From Betaproteobacteria bacterium (GTDB lineage Bacteria; Pseudomonadota; Gammaproteobacteria; Burkholderiales; SG8-39): DNA of 6,752 nt. Below, one piece after another: positions 1-6,015 of the stretch. The position numbers and the translations under genes were made by a program. Position 1 is the first letter of the stretch, and each line of letters begins with the position of its first letter. The stretch covers positions 1 to 6,752 of the forward strand of contig VBCJ01000214.1 in NCBI GenBank assembly GCA_005884335.1, written 5' to 3'. The notes under the pieces were generated by a model. That model saw nothing but the letters and a program-made list of their open reading frames with translations, did no database searches and was not told the origin of the DNA.

Positions 1-867
1 CTGAACTCGCGGGTCCTTTGCGCGCTTCTCGCGCTTTGGCCGGCGCACGCCGCTCTTGCCTGGGGCCCGGAGGGACATCGCTTGGTGGGCGAAATCGCGG
101 CCCGCTACACCGGGCCGAAGGCCAATGCAGAGATCCTGGAACTCCTCAAAAACGACCGCCTGGCCGACGGCCAGCCCTCCGGCCGGCACACTCTCGGCGA
201 GGTCGCGAACTGGGCCGATGAAATCAAGGACACGGACTGGGGCAAGCGGCGCGCTTCCTGGCATTACGACGATGTCCCGCTGTGCGGGGCCGCGGAGTAC
301 TCGAAGTACTGCCGCGGCGGCCGCTGCGCTTCCGCGCAGCTCGCCCGTCAAATCGAAATCCTCGGCAACGAGCGGGCGAGGCCAGGGCAGCGCAACGAGG
401 CCCTCAAGTGGGTCGTGCATCTCGTTGGCGACATCCACCAACCGCTGCACGCCGCCAACCGCGGCGACCGGGGCGGGAACCGGGTGCAGGTGTCCTTTTT
501 CGGGGAACGCGACAACCCTCCATACGGCAGCCTCAACCTGCACGCCCTCTGGGACGTCCACATGGTGCGCAGGCTGGTCGCGGACCGCGGCGGCGAGCGT
601 GCGATCGTTTCGGCGCCGATCGCCGACGCCGATAGGAACGCTTGGGACAAGGGCTCGATTTCCGGTTGGATCGACGAGAGTCACCGGATCGCGAGAGGCA
701 CCGTCTATCCGCTCCTTCCGGTGGCGGCTTCCTGCTCGAACAAGATCGTGGACGTGGTCGCGATCGGGGAGGCGTACTACTCGAACGCGGCGCCCGTGAT
801 CGAGATCCAGATCAGGAAGGCCGGCGTGCGGCTTGCTCGGGTGCTGAACGAAACGCTGAGCCGTTGA
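1..867 (+). CDS. S1/P1-type zinc nuclease, secreted (5' end cut by window)
   Basis: S1/P1 nucleases are extracytoplasmic tri-zinc phosphodiesterases that cleave single-stranded DNA and RNA and remove 3'-phosphates from nucleotides. The frame is open from base 1. Residues 1-20 read as the hydrophobic core and Ala-x-Ala end of a signal peptide, so the mature protein begins with Trp21, as the family requires, because the N-terminal Trp is itself a zinc ligand. The full ligand set appears in order: Trp21 and His26 (WGPEGH), Asp73 (NWAD), His88 (WHYDD), His140 and Asp144 (HLVGD), His150 (QPLH), His181 and Asp185 (NLHALWD). A GGN follows the QPLH motif. The C-terminal part (WIDES near 223, AGVRLARVLN near 274-283) is also typical. 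Four mature cysteines (95, 104, 109, 245) could form disulfides. The 288 residues seen fit a near-complete bacterial member; only the extreme N-terminus and start codon are missing. It is convergent with the next gene, with 13 nt between stops. An active enzyme is inferred from the intact ligands. Confidence 0.94.
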   Translation: MNSRVLCALLALWPAHAALAWGPEGHRLVGEIAARYTGPKANAEILELLKNDRLADGQPSGRHTLGEVANWADEIKDTDWGKRRASWHYDDVPLCGAAEYSKYCRGGRCASAQLARQIEILGNERARPGQRNEALKWVVHLVGDIHQPLHAANRGDRGGNRVQVSFFGERDNPPYGSLNLHALWDVHMVRRLVADRGGERAIVSAPIADADRNAWDKGSISGWIDESHRIARGTVYPLLPVAASCSNKIVDVVAIGEAYYSNAAPVIEIQIRKAGVRLARVLNETLSR

Positions 868-880
868 TGCCGGGCCCTCC

Positions 881-1849
881 TTATTCCTGCAGGGGAATGC
901 CCGCTTCGCGAATCACTTTGGTGTACGTCGCGAGATCGGCCGCGAACTTGGCGGCGAATTGTTCGGGCGTGGTGCCGACCGGCTCGTAACCCCACGCCGG
1001 CCAGCGTTCGCGCATGTCCTGGGTAACGATCGCTTTCGCCATATCCTGCTGGATCCGAATCACGATGTCGCGCGGCGCATGGGCGGGGGCGAATAGGCCG
1101 AGCCAGCCCGTGAATTCGAAAGGAATGCCCGCCTCGGTGAGAGTCGGTACATCCGGCATCGTTGCCGAGCGCGCCTTGCTGCTCACGCCCAGGGGCCGAA
1201 GCCGGCCGGACCTGATGTGAGGCAGGACGCCAGCGAGCGGCATGAACGCGAGCTGCACTTCCCCGGCAAGAAGCGCCTGGCTGAGCGGCGCGTCGCCCTT
1301 GTAGGGGACGTGCAGCATGTCGGTGCCGGTCATGCTCTTGAGAAGCTCGCCCAGCAGGTGCGGCGGCGCGCCGATGCCGGTAGAACCGTAGTTGATCGCG
1401 CCGGGTCGAGACTTCGCTAGAGCGATCAGCTCCTTTGCCGATGCGGCCGGAAGTTGCGGATTGGCCACGAGTACCACGAAGGAGGAGGTGAGCTGCGTCA
1501 CCGGCGCGAAATCCATTACCGCGTCGAACGGAAGTTTCCTGTAGAGGCCGGGACTGATCGCGAAGCCCTGCGTCGTGATGAGCAAGGTGTAGCCGTCGGC
1601 CGGGGCCTTGGCGACATAGTCGGCCGCGATGTTCCCGCCCGCGCCGGGGCGGTTGTCCACGAGCATCGGCTGCCTCCAGGTCTGCATGAGCTTCTGCCCG
1701 AGCGCCCGCGCGACGGTATCCACGGCGCCGCCCGCGGCGAACGGGACGACCATCCGCACGGGCCTTGCGGGATAGCTCTGCGCGAAGGCGTGCACGCCGA
1801 ACAGCATCGCCACCACGACTGCGGAGAACAGGCGCAAGAGCGGCTTCAT
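881..1849 (-). CDS. Bug/TctC-family periplasmic solute-binding protein (Bug 1)
   Basis: This is a solute-binding protein of the tripartite tricarboxylate transporter (Bug, TctC) family, which holds small, mostly carboxylated ligands in the periplasm for a TctAB permease or a sensor. The 322 residues match the usual length. Residues 1-23 form a Sec signal peptide (MKPLLRL, a hydrophobic stretch, then HAFA), and the mature chain opens with QSYPARPVRMVVPF. The ligand-loop motif PFAAGGAVD is at 36-44. DNRPGAGG lies near 65-72, NYGS at 153-156, and the family signature HVPYKG at 180-185. The ATG was chosen because it sits next to the signal peptide and follows a good Shine-Dalgarno (AAGGGGA, 1854-1860). 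The frame stays open far upstream on this strand, but that stretch is antisense to the PAS gene and is not part of the protein. The gene is divergent from the PAS gene and convergent with the nuclease. No permease gene is adjacent, and the ligand cannot be read from sequence. Confidence 0.95.
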   Translation of the reverse strand: MKPLLRLFSAVVVAMLFGVHAFAQSYPARPVRMVVPFAAGGAVDTVARALGQKLMQTWRQPMLVDNRPGAGGNIAADYVAKAPADGYTLLITTQGFAISPGLYRKLPFDAVMDFAPVTQLTSSFVVLVANPQLPAASAKELIALAKSRPGAINYGSTGIGAPPHLLGELLKSMTGTDMLHVPYKGDAPLSQALLAGEVQLAFMPLAGVLPHIRSGRLRPLGVSSKARSATMPDVPTLTEAGIPFEFTGWLGLFAPAHAPRDIVIRIQQDMAKAIVTQDMRERWPAWGYEPVGTTPEQFAAKFAADLATYTKVIREAGIPLQE

Positions 1850-1877
1850 GGGGTCCCCTTGGGGGAATGCGCTTCGT

Positions 1878-1907
1878 ATTATCGGAGGGTTGCGGGACGG
1901 ATGGGAA
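1878..1907 (-). promoter_or_regulatory. Candidate sigma-70 promoter for Bug 1
   Basis: On the minus strand a -10-like GATAAT (1878-1883, five of six matches to TATAAT) lies 18 nt downstream of a weaker -35-like TTCCCA (1902-1907). The predicted start near 1871 would leave a leader of about 20 nt that contains the AAGGGGA ribosome site. The -10 stands out in otherwise GC-rich DNA. The -35 match is only four of six, so this is tentative. No comparably convincing promoter was found for the divergent PAS gene in 1908-2014. Confidence 0.4.
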
Positions 1908-2014
1908 GCCCCCGACGGCACCGTGGCAGGTGCGGTTTCGTAACATAGTTCATACGCGCGAGGTCCGATCGGTGTCAAACTACAGCGCTCGGTTTCGGGG
2001 AGGTCCGAGGTTTC

Positions 2015-3235
2015 ATGAAATCGGATAAGCGTCCGCAGGGGGGGCCCGCCGTTCCGAACGGTGATGCCTTGTTCGGCTCGCTCTTCGCGCAGACCGCGGT
2101 CGGGGTCGCAGTCATATCGCCTGAGGGCGGCTTCGTGCGCGCAAACGAGGCGCTGTGCCGCATGCTCGGCTACGGCGAGCAGGAGCTCCTGCAAAAAAAC
2201 GTGCGGGACGTCACCCACGCCGACGATCTGGAATCCACTCAGGAGATCCGGCTGGAGTTCCTGGCGGGGCCGGGTGCTCGCGTCCACGAAAGACGTTATT
2301 TGCGCAAGGACGGCTCGGCCCTCTGGGTCCAGGTCGTGGGGGCGCTGGTGCGCGACGGCTCGGGTTCCCCGCAATGCTTCGTCGTCTTGGTTTACGACAT
2401 CACCGAACTCAAGTTGGCCCAGGATGCGCTCAAGGCGAGCGAATCCCGTTTCCGCCGCATGGTGGAGCTGAGCTCGGACTGGTACTGGGTGCAGGATGAA
2501 AATTTCCGGTTCGTCCAGCTGTCCGGAGTGGAAAAGCGGGGCATCGACCCGGAAGCCTTCATTGGCAAGACGCGTTGGGAGCTTCAGGGTCCCGGGTCGC
2601 TTCCGGAGAAGGCCTGGCAGCAGCACCGCGAAAAGCTGGAGCGCCACGAGCCGTTCAGCGATTTCGTATACACGGCTCAGGACAACGCCGGCGAAATGCG
2701 CTATCTGAGCGTGACCGGCGAGCCGATTTTCGACGCGCAGGGCAGATTCAAGGGATACCACGGCGTCGGAAAAGACGTCACGGAAAAGGCGCGCGGGTTG
2801 AAGGATCTGGAAGACAGCGAAGAGCGCTACCGGATGCTGTTCGACATCCATCCCCGTCCGATGTGGGTCGTGGAAAACAAGACCTTGCGTTTCCTCGCCG
2901 TAAACCAGGCGGCCGTCGACCATTACGGCTATTCGAGGGAAGAGTTTCTGTCGATGACCGCGGAGCAGCTTCGCCCGCCTGAGGACATCGCCCAGCTGCT
3001 CAAGGACTTTCAGGACCCGAGCCGTTCCTACATGCAACGCGTGGCGCGGCATCGCAAGAAGAACGGGGAGCAGATCAACGTCGAAATCGTCTCCTTCAAT
3101 CTCGCGTTCGACGGCCGGCCCGCGCGCCTGGCCGTGATCAGCGACGTCACCGAGCGCCTGAAAGCGGAGCAGCAGTCACGCGAGCTCGAGGCGCGGTACC
3201 GGGCACTGATCGAGTCCCGAAAAGACCCCGGCTAG
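2015..3235 (+). CDS. Triple-PAS protein without an output domain
   Basis: This 406-residue soluble protein contains three consecutive PAS/PAC units and no recognisable kinase, GGDEF, EAL or DNA-binding domain. PAS domains sense ligands, redox state or light, or mediate dimerisation. PAS1 spans about 18-132: ANEALCRMLGYGEQELL, then RRYLRKDGSALWV, ending VYDITELK. PAS2 spans about 141-258: SESRFRRMVELSSDWYW, ending GVGKDVTEKA. PAS3 spans about 267-383: SEERYRMLFDIHPRPMW, VDHYGYSREEFL, RHRKKNGEQ, ending ISDVTERLKAE. A short predicted coiled linker (KAEQQSRELEARYRALIE) follows, which normally opens another PAS unit, and the chain stops six residues later. There is no signal peptide or membrane segment, so it should be cytoplasmic. 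ATG 2015 is preceded by GAGG (2007-2010) and GGGGAGG (1997-2003). It may be a stand-alone sensor/adaptor or the remnant of a larger sensor kinase or cyclase. The PAS assignment is firm; the role is unknown. Confidence 0.9.
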   Translation: MKSDKRPQGGPAVPNGDALFGSLFAQTAVGVAVISPEGGFVRANEALCRMLGYGEQELLQKNVRDVTHADDLESTQEIRLEFLAGPGARVHERRYLRKDGSALWVQVVGALVRDGSGSPQCFVVLVYDITELKLAQDALKASESRFRRMVELSSDWYWVQDENFRFVQLSGVEKRGIDPEAFIGKTRWELQGPGSLPEKAWQQHREKLERHEPFSDFVYTAQDNAGEMRYLSVTGEPIFDAQGRFKGYHGVGKDVTEKARGLKDLEDSEERYRMLFDIHPRPMWVVENKTLRFLAVNQAAVDHYGYSREEFLSMTAEQLRPPEDIAQLLKDFQDPSRSYMQRVARHRKKNGEQINVEIVSFNLAFDGRPARLAVISDVTERLKAEQQSRELEARYRALIESRKDPG

Positions 3236-3267
3236 CGCCGGGCCTCGGGAGACCGCTCCTGGCCCGG
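3227..3267 (+). terminator. GC-rich stem-loops at the PAS-gene stop (terminator- or attenuator-like)
   Basis: Two overlapping inverted repeats are visible. The first is CCCGGC (3227-3232) with GCCGGG (3237-3242), a perfect 6-bp stem whose TAGC loop contains the TAG stop codon. The second is CCGGGCC (3238-3244) with GGCCCGG (3261-3267), extended inward by GGGAG/CTCCT (one G-U pair) around an ACCG loop. They share 3238-3242, so only one can form at a time. No T-run follows, so a classic intrinsic terminator is not supported. The structures could slow transcription, protect the mRNA 3' end or affect access to the next gene's ribosome site, which begins at 3266. Confidence 0.4.
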
Positions 3268-3273
3268 GGGTGA
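3266..3273 (+). promoter_or_regulatory. Ribosome binding site that decides the start of the MetE-like gene
   Basis: GGGGGTGA resembles the AGGAGGTGA complement of the 16S rRNA tail and lies 11 nt before ATG 3285. A GTG at 3270 is in frame and would add five residues, but it lies inside this site and has no ribosome site of its own. The ATG at 3285 is therefore preferred. The first two bases also belong to the 3' arm of the preceding stem-loop, so folding could partly mask the site. Confidence 0.5.
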
Positions 3274-3284
3274 GACAAACGGCA

Positions 3285-4394
3285 ATGAGCGCGAGAGCAA
3301 CGCCGCCGTTCAGGGCAGACCAGGTCGGGAGCCTCCTGCGACCTGCCGAGATCAAGGAAGCGCGCGCGAGGCTCGAGCGCGGCGAGATCGACGGCGGGGA
3401 GCTGCGCGCGGTCGAAGACCGCTGCATCCGCAATGCAGTCGCCCGCCAGGAGTCGCTGGGGCTGGAGGTCGTGACCGACGGCGAGTACCGCCGCGGGTGG
3501 TGGAACCACGACTTTCTCGGGAAGATCTCCGGCGTGGAGATCGAGCTCGATCAGAAATCGTACAAGTTCGCCGGATCCGACGATCCGCGCTACACGCCGA
3601 AAGTGAGGCGCCGGGTGCGCCGCGCGCGCCCGATGATGCTCGATCACTTCCAGTATCTGAGCTCGGTCGCAAGCAAGACGCCCAAGTTCACCATGCCTTC
3701 GCCTTCCATTCTCTATCACCGCGGCGGCAGGGCGGCGATCGACCGCGAAGCGTATCCGGATCTCGATCGGCTCTGGAGCGACGTCGGCCGCGTCTATCAG
3801 GAGGAAATCCGCGATCTGGCGGCCGCGGGCTGCACCTATCTGCAGATCGACGACACGAGCTTTTCGTTCCTGTGCGACGGGAAATTCCGGGCGAGCTGCC
3901 GCGCGCGCGGCGACGATCCGGACGCGCTTCCGCACATGTACGCCAAAGCGGTCAACGCGGCGGTCGCCAGACGGCCCGCAGGAATGACGATCGTCATGCA
4001 CACCTGCCGCGGCAACTGGAAAAGCACCTGGCTCGCCGAGGGCGGCTACGATCCGGTCGCCCAGGCCGTGTTCAACGAGGTGAACGTGGACGGCTGGTTC
4101 CTCGAGTACGACAGCGAGCGCGCCGGCAGCTTCGAGCCGCTGCGCTTCGTGCCGAAGGGAAAGAAGGTGGTACTCGGCCTCGTGTCGACCAAAACGCCCG
4201 TGCTCGAGAACAAGGACGCCCTGAAGCGGCGCATCGATCAGGCGGCCCGGTACGTTCCGCTCGAGAACCTTTGCGTGAGCCCGCAGTGCGGCTTCGCGAG
4301 CAGCCACCACGGCAACCTTCTGACCGAAGACGATCAATGGAGAAAGCTCGCGCTCGTCGTGGAAGTGGCAGGCGAGGTGTGGGGCGGCTCCTAA
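3285..4394 (+). CDS. Short MetE-like (cobalamin-independent methionine synthase fold) methyltransferase
   Basis: This 369-residue protein corresponds to the C-terminal catalytic barrel of cobalamin-independent methionine synthase and lacks the roughly 350-residue N-terminal half of full MetE. Relatives of this single-barrel group are often annotated as methionine synthase II family; epoxyalkane:coenzyme M transferase is a characterised member of the wider family, so the true thiol substrate is open. Visible features are RADQVGSLLRP (10-20), VTDGEYRR (63-70), an IDDTSF segment after the first half, HTCRGN with His239 and Cys241, Glu274 in FLEYD, and SPQCGF with Cys335. His, Cys, Glu and Cys match the four zinc positions of MetE, so thiol activation at zinc is likely retained. 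The protein has no signal peptide and should be cytoplasmic. It follows the PAS gene on the same strand after 49 nt and may be co-transcribed. It is convergent with Bug 2, with 5 nt between stops. The family is certain; the reaction is not. Confidence 0.92.
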   Translation: MSARATPPFRADQVGSLLRPAEIKEARARLERGEIDGGELRAVEDRCIRNAVARQESLGLEVVTDGEYRRGWWNHDFLGKISGVEIELDQKSYKFAGSDDPRYTPKVRRRVRRARPMMLDHFQYLSSVASKTPKFTMPSPSILYHRGGRAAIDREAYPDLDRLWSDVGRVYQEEIRDLAAAGCTYLQIDDTSFSFLCDGKFRASCRARGDDPDALPHMYAKAVNAAVARRPAGMTIVMHTCRGNWKSTWLAEGGYDPVAQAVFNEVNVDGWFLEYDSERAGSFEPLRFVPKGKKVVLGLVSTKTPVLENKDALKRRIDQAARYVPLENLCVSPQCGFASSHHGNLLTEDDQWRKLALVVEVAGEVWGGS

Positions 4395-4399
4395 AGCGG

Positions 4400-5365
4400 C
4401 TATTCGACTGTCACGCCGGAAAGCTTGATCAGCCGGTCCCAGCGGGCGTGTTCGGACTTGAGGTATTCGGCGAACTCCTCGGGCGTGTTGCCGACCACCT
4501 CGAACCACTGCTTCGTCACGTATCGCTCGCGGAACGCCCGATCGAGAAGGATCTTGGCCGTGTCGTCGTAGATCTTGGCGACGGTCCCGCGCGGCATGCC
4601 CGCGGGTCCCACCAGCGCGAACCACGTTCCGGCCTCGTAGCCGGGGACGCCTGATTCGGCGACCGTGGGAAGATGAGGCAGCGCCGCGATCCGGCGCGCG
4701 GTCGCGGCGGCGAGGAGCTTCAACCTGCCCGCTCGCGCGTGCGACTCGACCAGAAGCGGGGTCACCATCATCATCTGTATCTGGCCGGAAAGAAGATCGG
4801 TGACCGCGGGTCCCGCGCCTTTGTAGGGCACGTGCAAGATGTCGATGCCGAGCAGGTTCTTGAGGTAGTCCACGCTGATGTGCGCCGAGGAGCCCAGCCC
4901 GAAGGAACCGTAGGAGAGCGAGCCGGGTTTGGCTTTCGCGAGCGCGACGAATTCCTGGAACGTGTTCGCGGGCACCGAAGCGTGCACGGCTATGACCCAC
5001 GGGAAACGCACCAGCACCGTGATCGGCGTGAAACCCTTCAGGCCGTTGTAGGGGAGATTCTTGTACAGGTGCGGGTTGATCACGAACGATGAGGCGTCGG
5101 AGACGAGCAGCGTGGCGCCGTCGGGCGCCGACTTCGAAACATACTCGGCGCCGACGATCTGGTTCGCGCCCGGGCGGTTCTCGACCAGCACCGGCTGCCC
5201 CCAGATTACCGAGAAGCGCGGCGCCAAGGCGCGCGAAAAGGCGTCGGTCGCGCCGCCCGGCGAAGTCGGCACGACGATCTTCACCGGGCGAGACGGGAAG
5301 TTTTGCGCTGGCGCGAGGAAAGGCAGCGCGGCAAGCGCGGCGGTGACGAGCACGAGCAAACGCAC
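4400..5365 (-). CDS. Bug/TctC-family periplasmic solute-binding protein (Bug 2), GTG start
   Basis: This is the second tripartite-tricarboxylate-transporter solute-binding protein, 321 residues and full length. With a GTG start the N-terminus reads MRLLVLVTAALAALPFLAPA, a compact Sec signal peptide, followed by the standard mature opening QNFPSRPVKIVVP. Family marks are PTSPGGATD (33-41), VENRPGAN (61-68), SYGS (151-154), HVPYKG (178-183) and a C-terminal TPEEFAEYL segment. The GTG is preferred because GGAGGA lies five nt upstream. An in-frame ATG at 5452 would put 29 charged residues before the hydrophobic core and has no comparable ribosome site. Bug 2 differs from Bug 1 in the ligand loop (PTSPGG against PFAAGG), so a different ligand is likely. 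No TctAB permease is adjacent. It is convergent with the MetE-like gene, an arrangement that hints at, but does not show, a shared substrate pathway. Confidence 0.95.
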   Translation of the reverse strand: MRLLVLVTAALAALPFLAPAQNFPSRPVKIVVPTSPGGATDAFSRALAPRFSVIWGQPVLVENRPGANQIVGAEYVSKSAPDGATLLVSDASSFVINPHLYKNLPYNGLKGFTPITVLVRFPWVIAVHASVPANTFQEFVALAKAKPGSLSYGSFGLGSSAHISVDYLKNLLGIDILHVPYKGAGPAVTDLLSGQIQMMMVTPLLVESHARAGRLKLLAAATARRIAALPHLPTVAESGVPGYEAGTWFALVGPAGMPRGTVAKIYDDTAKILLDRAFRERYVTKQWFEVVGNTPEEFAEYLKSEHARWDRLIKLSGVTVE

Positions 5366-5370
5366 TGAAA

Positions 5371-5376
5371 TCCTCC
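5371..5376 (-). promoter_or_regulatory. Strong Shine-Dalgarno fixing the GTG start of Bug 2
   Basis: The minus strand reads GGAGGA here, five nt before the GTG at 5365-5363. It is among the best ribosome sites in the window and is the main reason for choosing GTG over the upstream in-frame ATG. Confidence 0.8.
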
Positions 5377-5387
5377 GTTGTGCGCTT

Positions 5388-5412
5388 ATTGTAGTTCGGG
5401 CTTGGGCCAAGC
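5388..5412 (-). promoter_or_regulatory. Candidate -10 element and adjacent dyad upstream of Bug 2
   Basis: On the minus strand TACAAT (5388-5393) matches the -10 consensus at five of six positions and would start transcription near 5381, leaving a leader of about 15 nt containing GGAGGA. No good -35 exists at the right distance. Instead a perfect dyad, GCTTGG-G-CCAAGC (5400-5412), occupies the spacer region, where an activator or repressor could bind. That fits a regulated promoter, but the regulator is unknown. Confidence 0.35.
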
Positions 5413-5438
5413 GGTCCCTCCAGTCGCTCAGCCGAGAC

Positions 5439-5460
5439 CGTGAATTTGTCACGCTTTTTT
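5439..5460 (+). terminator. Weak hairpin followed by six T residues
   Basis: CGTGA (5439-5443) pairs with TCACG (5449-5453) around a five-base loop, and after one C there are six T (5455-5460). This is intrinsic-terminator form on the plus strand, although the stem is only 5 bp. No plus-strand gene ends here. The nearest upstream plus-strand gene ends at 4394, so this could stop transcription reading antisense through Bug 2. Chance is a reasonable alternative. Confidence 0.3.
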
Positions 5461-5605
5461 GGGGTCATCCCGGCCCGGAATTTGCATTAGAACAAGAGGG
5501 GCTCAGGTTTTTGGAAAGCCCTTACCGGGTTTTGCCCGATTGGCCCGGTGGCAAGGCGACGCTAGCCTAGCGATCGAACGGAACAGAAACAGTCAGGCGA
5601 CACCT

Positions 5606-5935
5606 ATGAGAATGCCACAGATCGTGAATCTGAATCCGCAGCTCAGCCGCGTCGAAGCGGAACTCTCGGCCCGCATCTGGGCGGTGTTCGGCCGCTTCCC
5701 CGATCTCTGCGGGTTTTCGCTCCAGGACCGCACCGGCTTGCCCGACTACATCGATACCTCCAGCATGCGGGACGAGCTTTTCGTCACGGAACTCGGCTTC
5801 TCCGCTCCGGTCAGCGAGTTGGCATATGACGAGGCCTACCAACTGATCGCCGACGCCGTCGCGGACATCGTGTCCGAACGGCCCGAGGCCTTGGAGCTGT
5901 TGCGCGGGCGCACTTTCGCGAGGACGCTCCACTAG
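5606..5935 (+). CDS. Small soluble protein of unknown function (109 aa)
   Basis: I do not assign this protein to a family. It is 109 residues, with no signal peptide, no membrane segment and a single cysteine (in FPDLCGFSL). It opens MRMPQIVNLNPQLSRVEAELS, and its C-terminal third is acidic and probably helical (EAYQLIADAVADIVSERPEALELL), ending RGRTFARTLH. The middle contains SLQDRTGLP and ELFVTELGFSAPV, suggesting a few strands before the C-terminal helix, so a small alpha/beta fold is likely. The ATG at 5606 is preferred, with a weak AGGCGA six nt upstream; a second ATG at 5612 is possible. An in-frame ATG at 5459 would add 49 low-quality residues over the structured intergenic region. Codon use resembles its neighbours. 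It stands alone between a divergent Bug gene and a promoter-like region, so context gives no function. Confidence 0.72.
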   Translation: MRMPQIVNLNPQLSRVEAELSARIWAVFGRFPDLCGFSLQDRTGLPDYIDTSSMRDELFVTELGFSAPVSELAYDEAYQLIADAVADIVSERPEALELLRGRTFARTLH

Positions 5936-5960
5936 CGACGTTCCGACCGTCTGCGCAGCG

Positions 5961-5987
5961 TTGCCGGGGCGCGCGGCGATATAGAAT
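5961..5987 (+). promoter_or_regulatory. Candidate promoter for the leader ORF and Bug 3
   Basis: TTGCCG (5961-5966) and TAGAAT (5982-5987, five of six to TATAAT) are separated by 15 nt, slightly short of the 16-18 optimum. The ATATAGAATAA stretch is a clear AT-rich island in GC-rich DNA. The predicted start near 5994 would give a leader of about 22 nt before GTG 6016, including the GAAAGG ribosome site. Confidence 0.4.
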
Positions 5988-6015
5988 AAGCACGGTTCGA
6001 AGAAGAAAGGTCGCC

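Larger units (their letters stand above)
5366..5605. other. Divergent intergenic region with consecutive inverted repeats
   Basis: This 240-nt gap between Bug 2 and the 109-residue ORF has no convincing coding frame. Besides the Bug 2 promoter region and the T-tract hairpin, it holds three further inverted repeats: a seven-pair stem (5497-5503 with 5517-5523, one G-T pair), immediately followed by ACCGGG (5524-5529) with CCCGGT (5544-5549), then the dyad CGCTAG-C-CTAGCG (5560-5572). Any transcript of the downstream gene starting before about 5495 would carry a structured leader. It does not match any riboswitch class I can recognise by eye. Confidence 0.5.

Noticed and set aside
56..799. Plus-strand 247-residue frame over the nuclease
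   Set aside because: It is rich in Arg, Ser and Thr with no motif, while the frame at position 1 carries all S1/P1 zinc ligands.
883..898. Inverted repeat ATTCC/GGAAT at the convergent nuclease-Bug 1 junction as a bidirectional terminator
   Set aside because: It has only five pairs with no T-tract on either side, and it lies inside the last codons of Bug 1.
1850..3052. Long open minus-strand frame continuous with Bug 1 (would give a 723-residue protein)
   Set aside because: It is antisense to the clear PAS domains. Bug 1 has its own signal peptide, ATG and Shine-Dalgarno at 1849. Long antisense open frames are expected in GC-rich coding DNA.
3147..5468. 773-residue minus-strand frame across the MetE-like and Bug 2 genes
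   Set aside because: It is out of frame with Bug 2 and antisense to the MetE-like gene. The translation is Arg-rich and low in complexity, typical of shadow frames.
5461..5572. Riboswitch in the leader of the small unknown gene
   Set aside because: Stem-loops are present, but I see no conserved core of a known class (cobalamin, TPP, glycine, SAM or cyclic-di-GMP).
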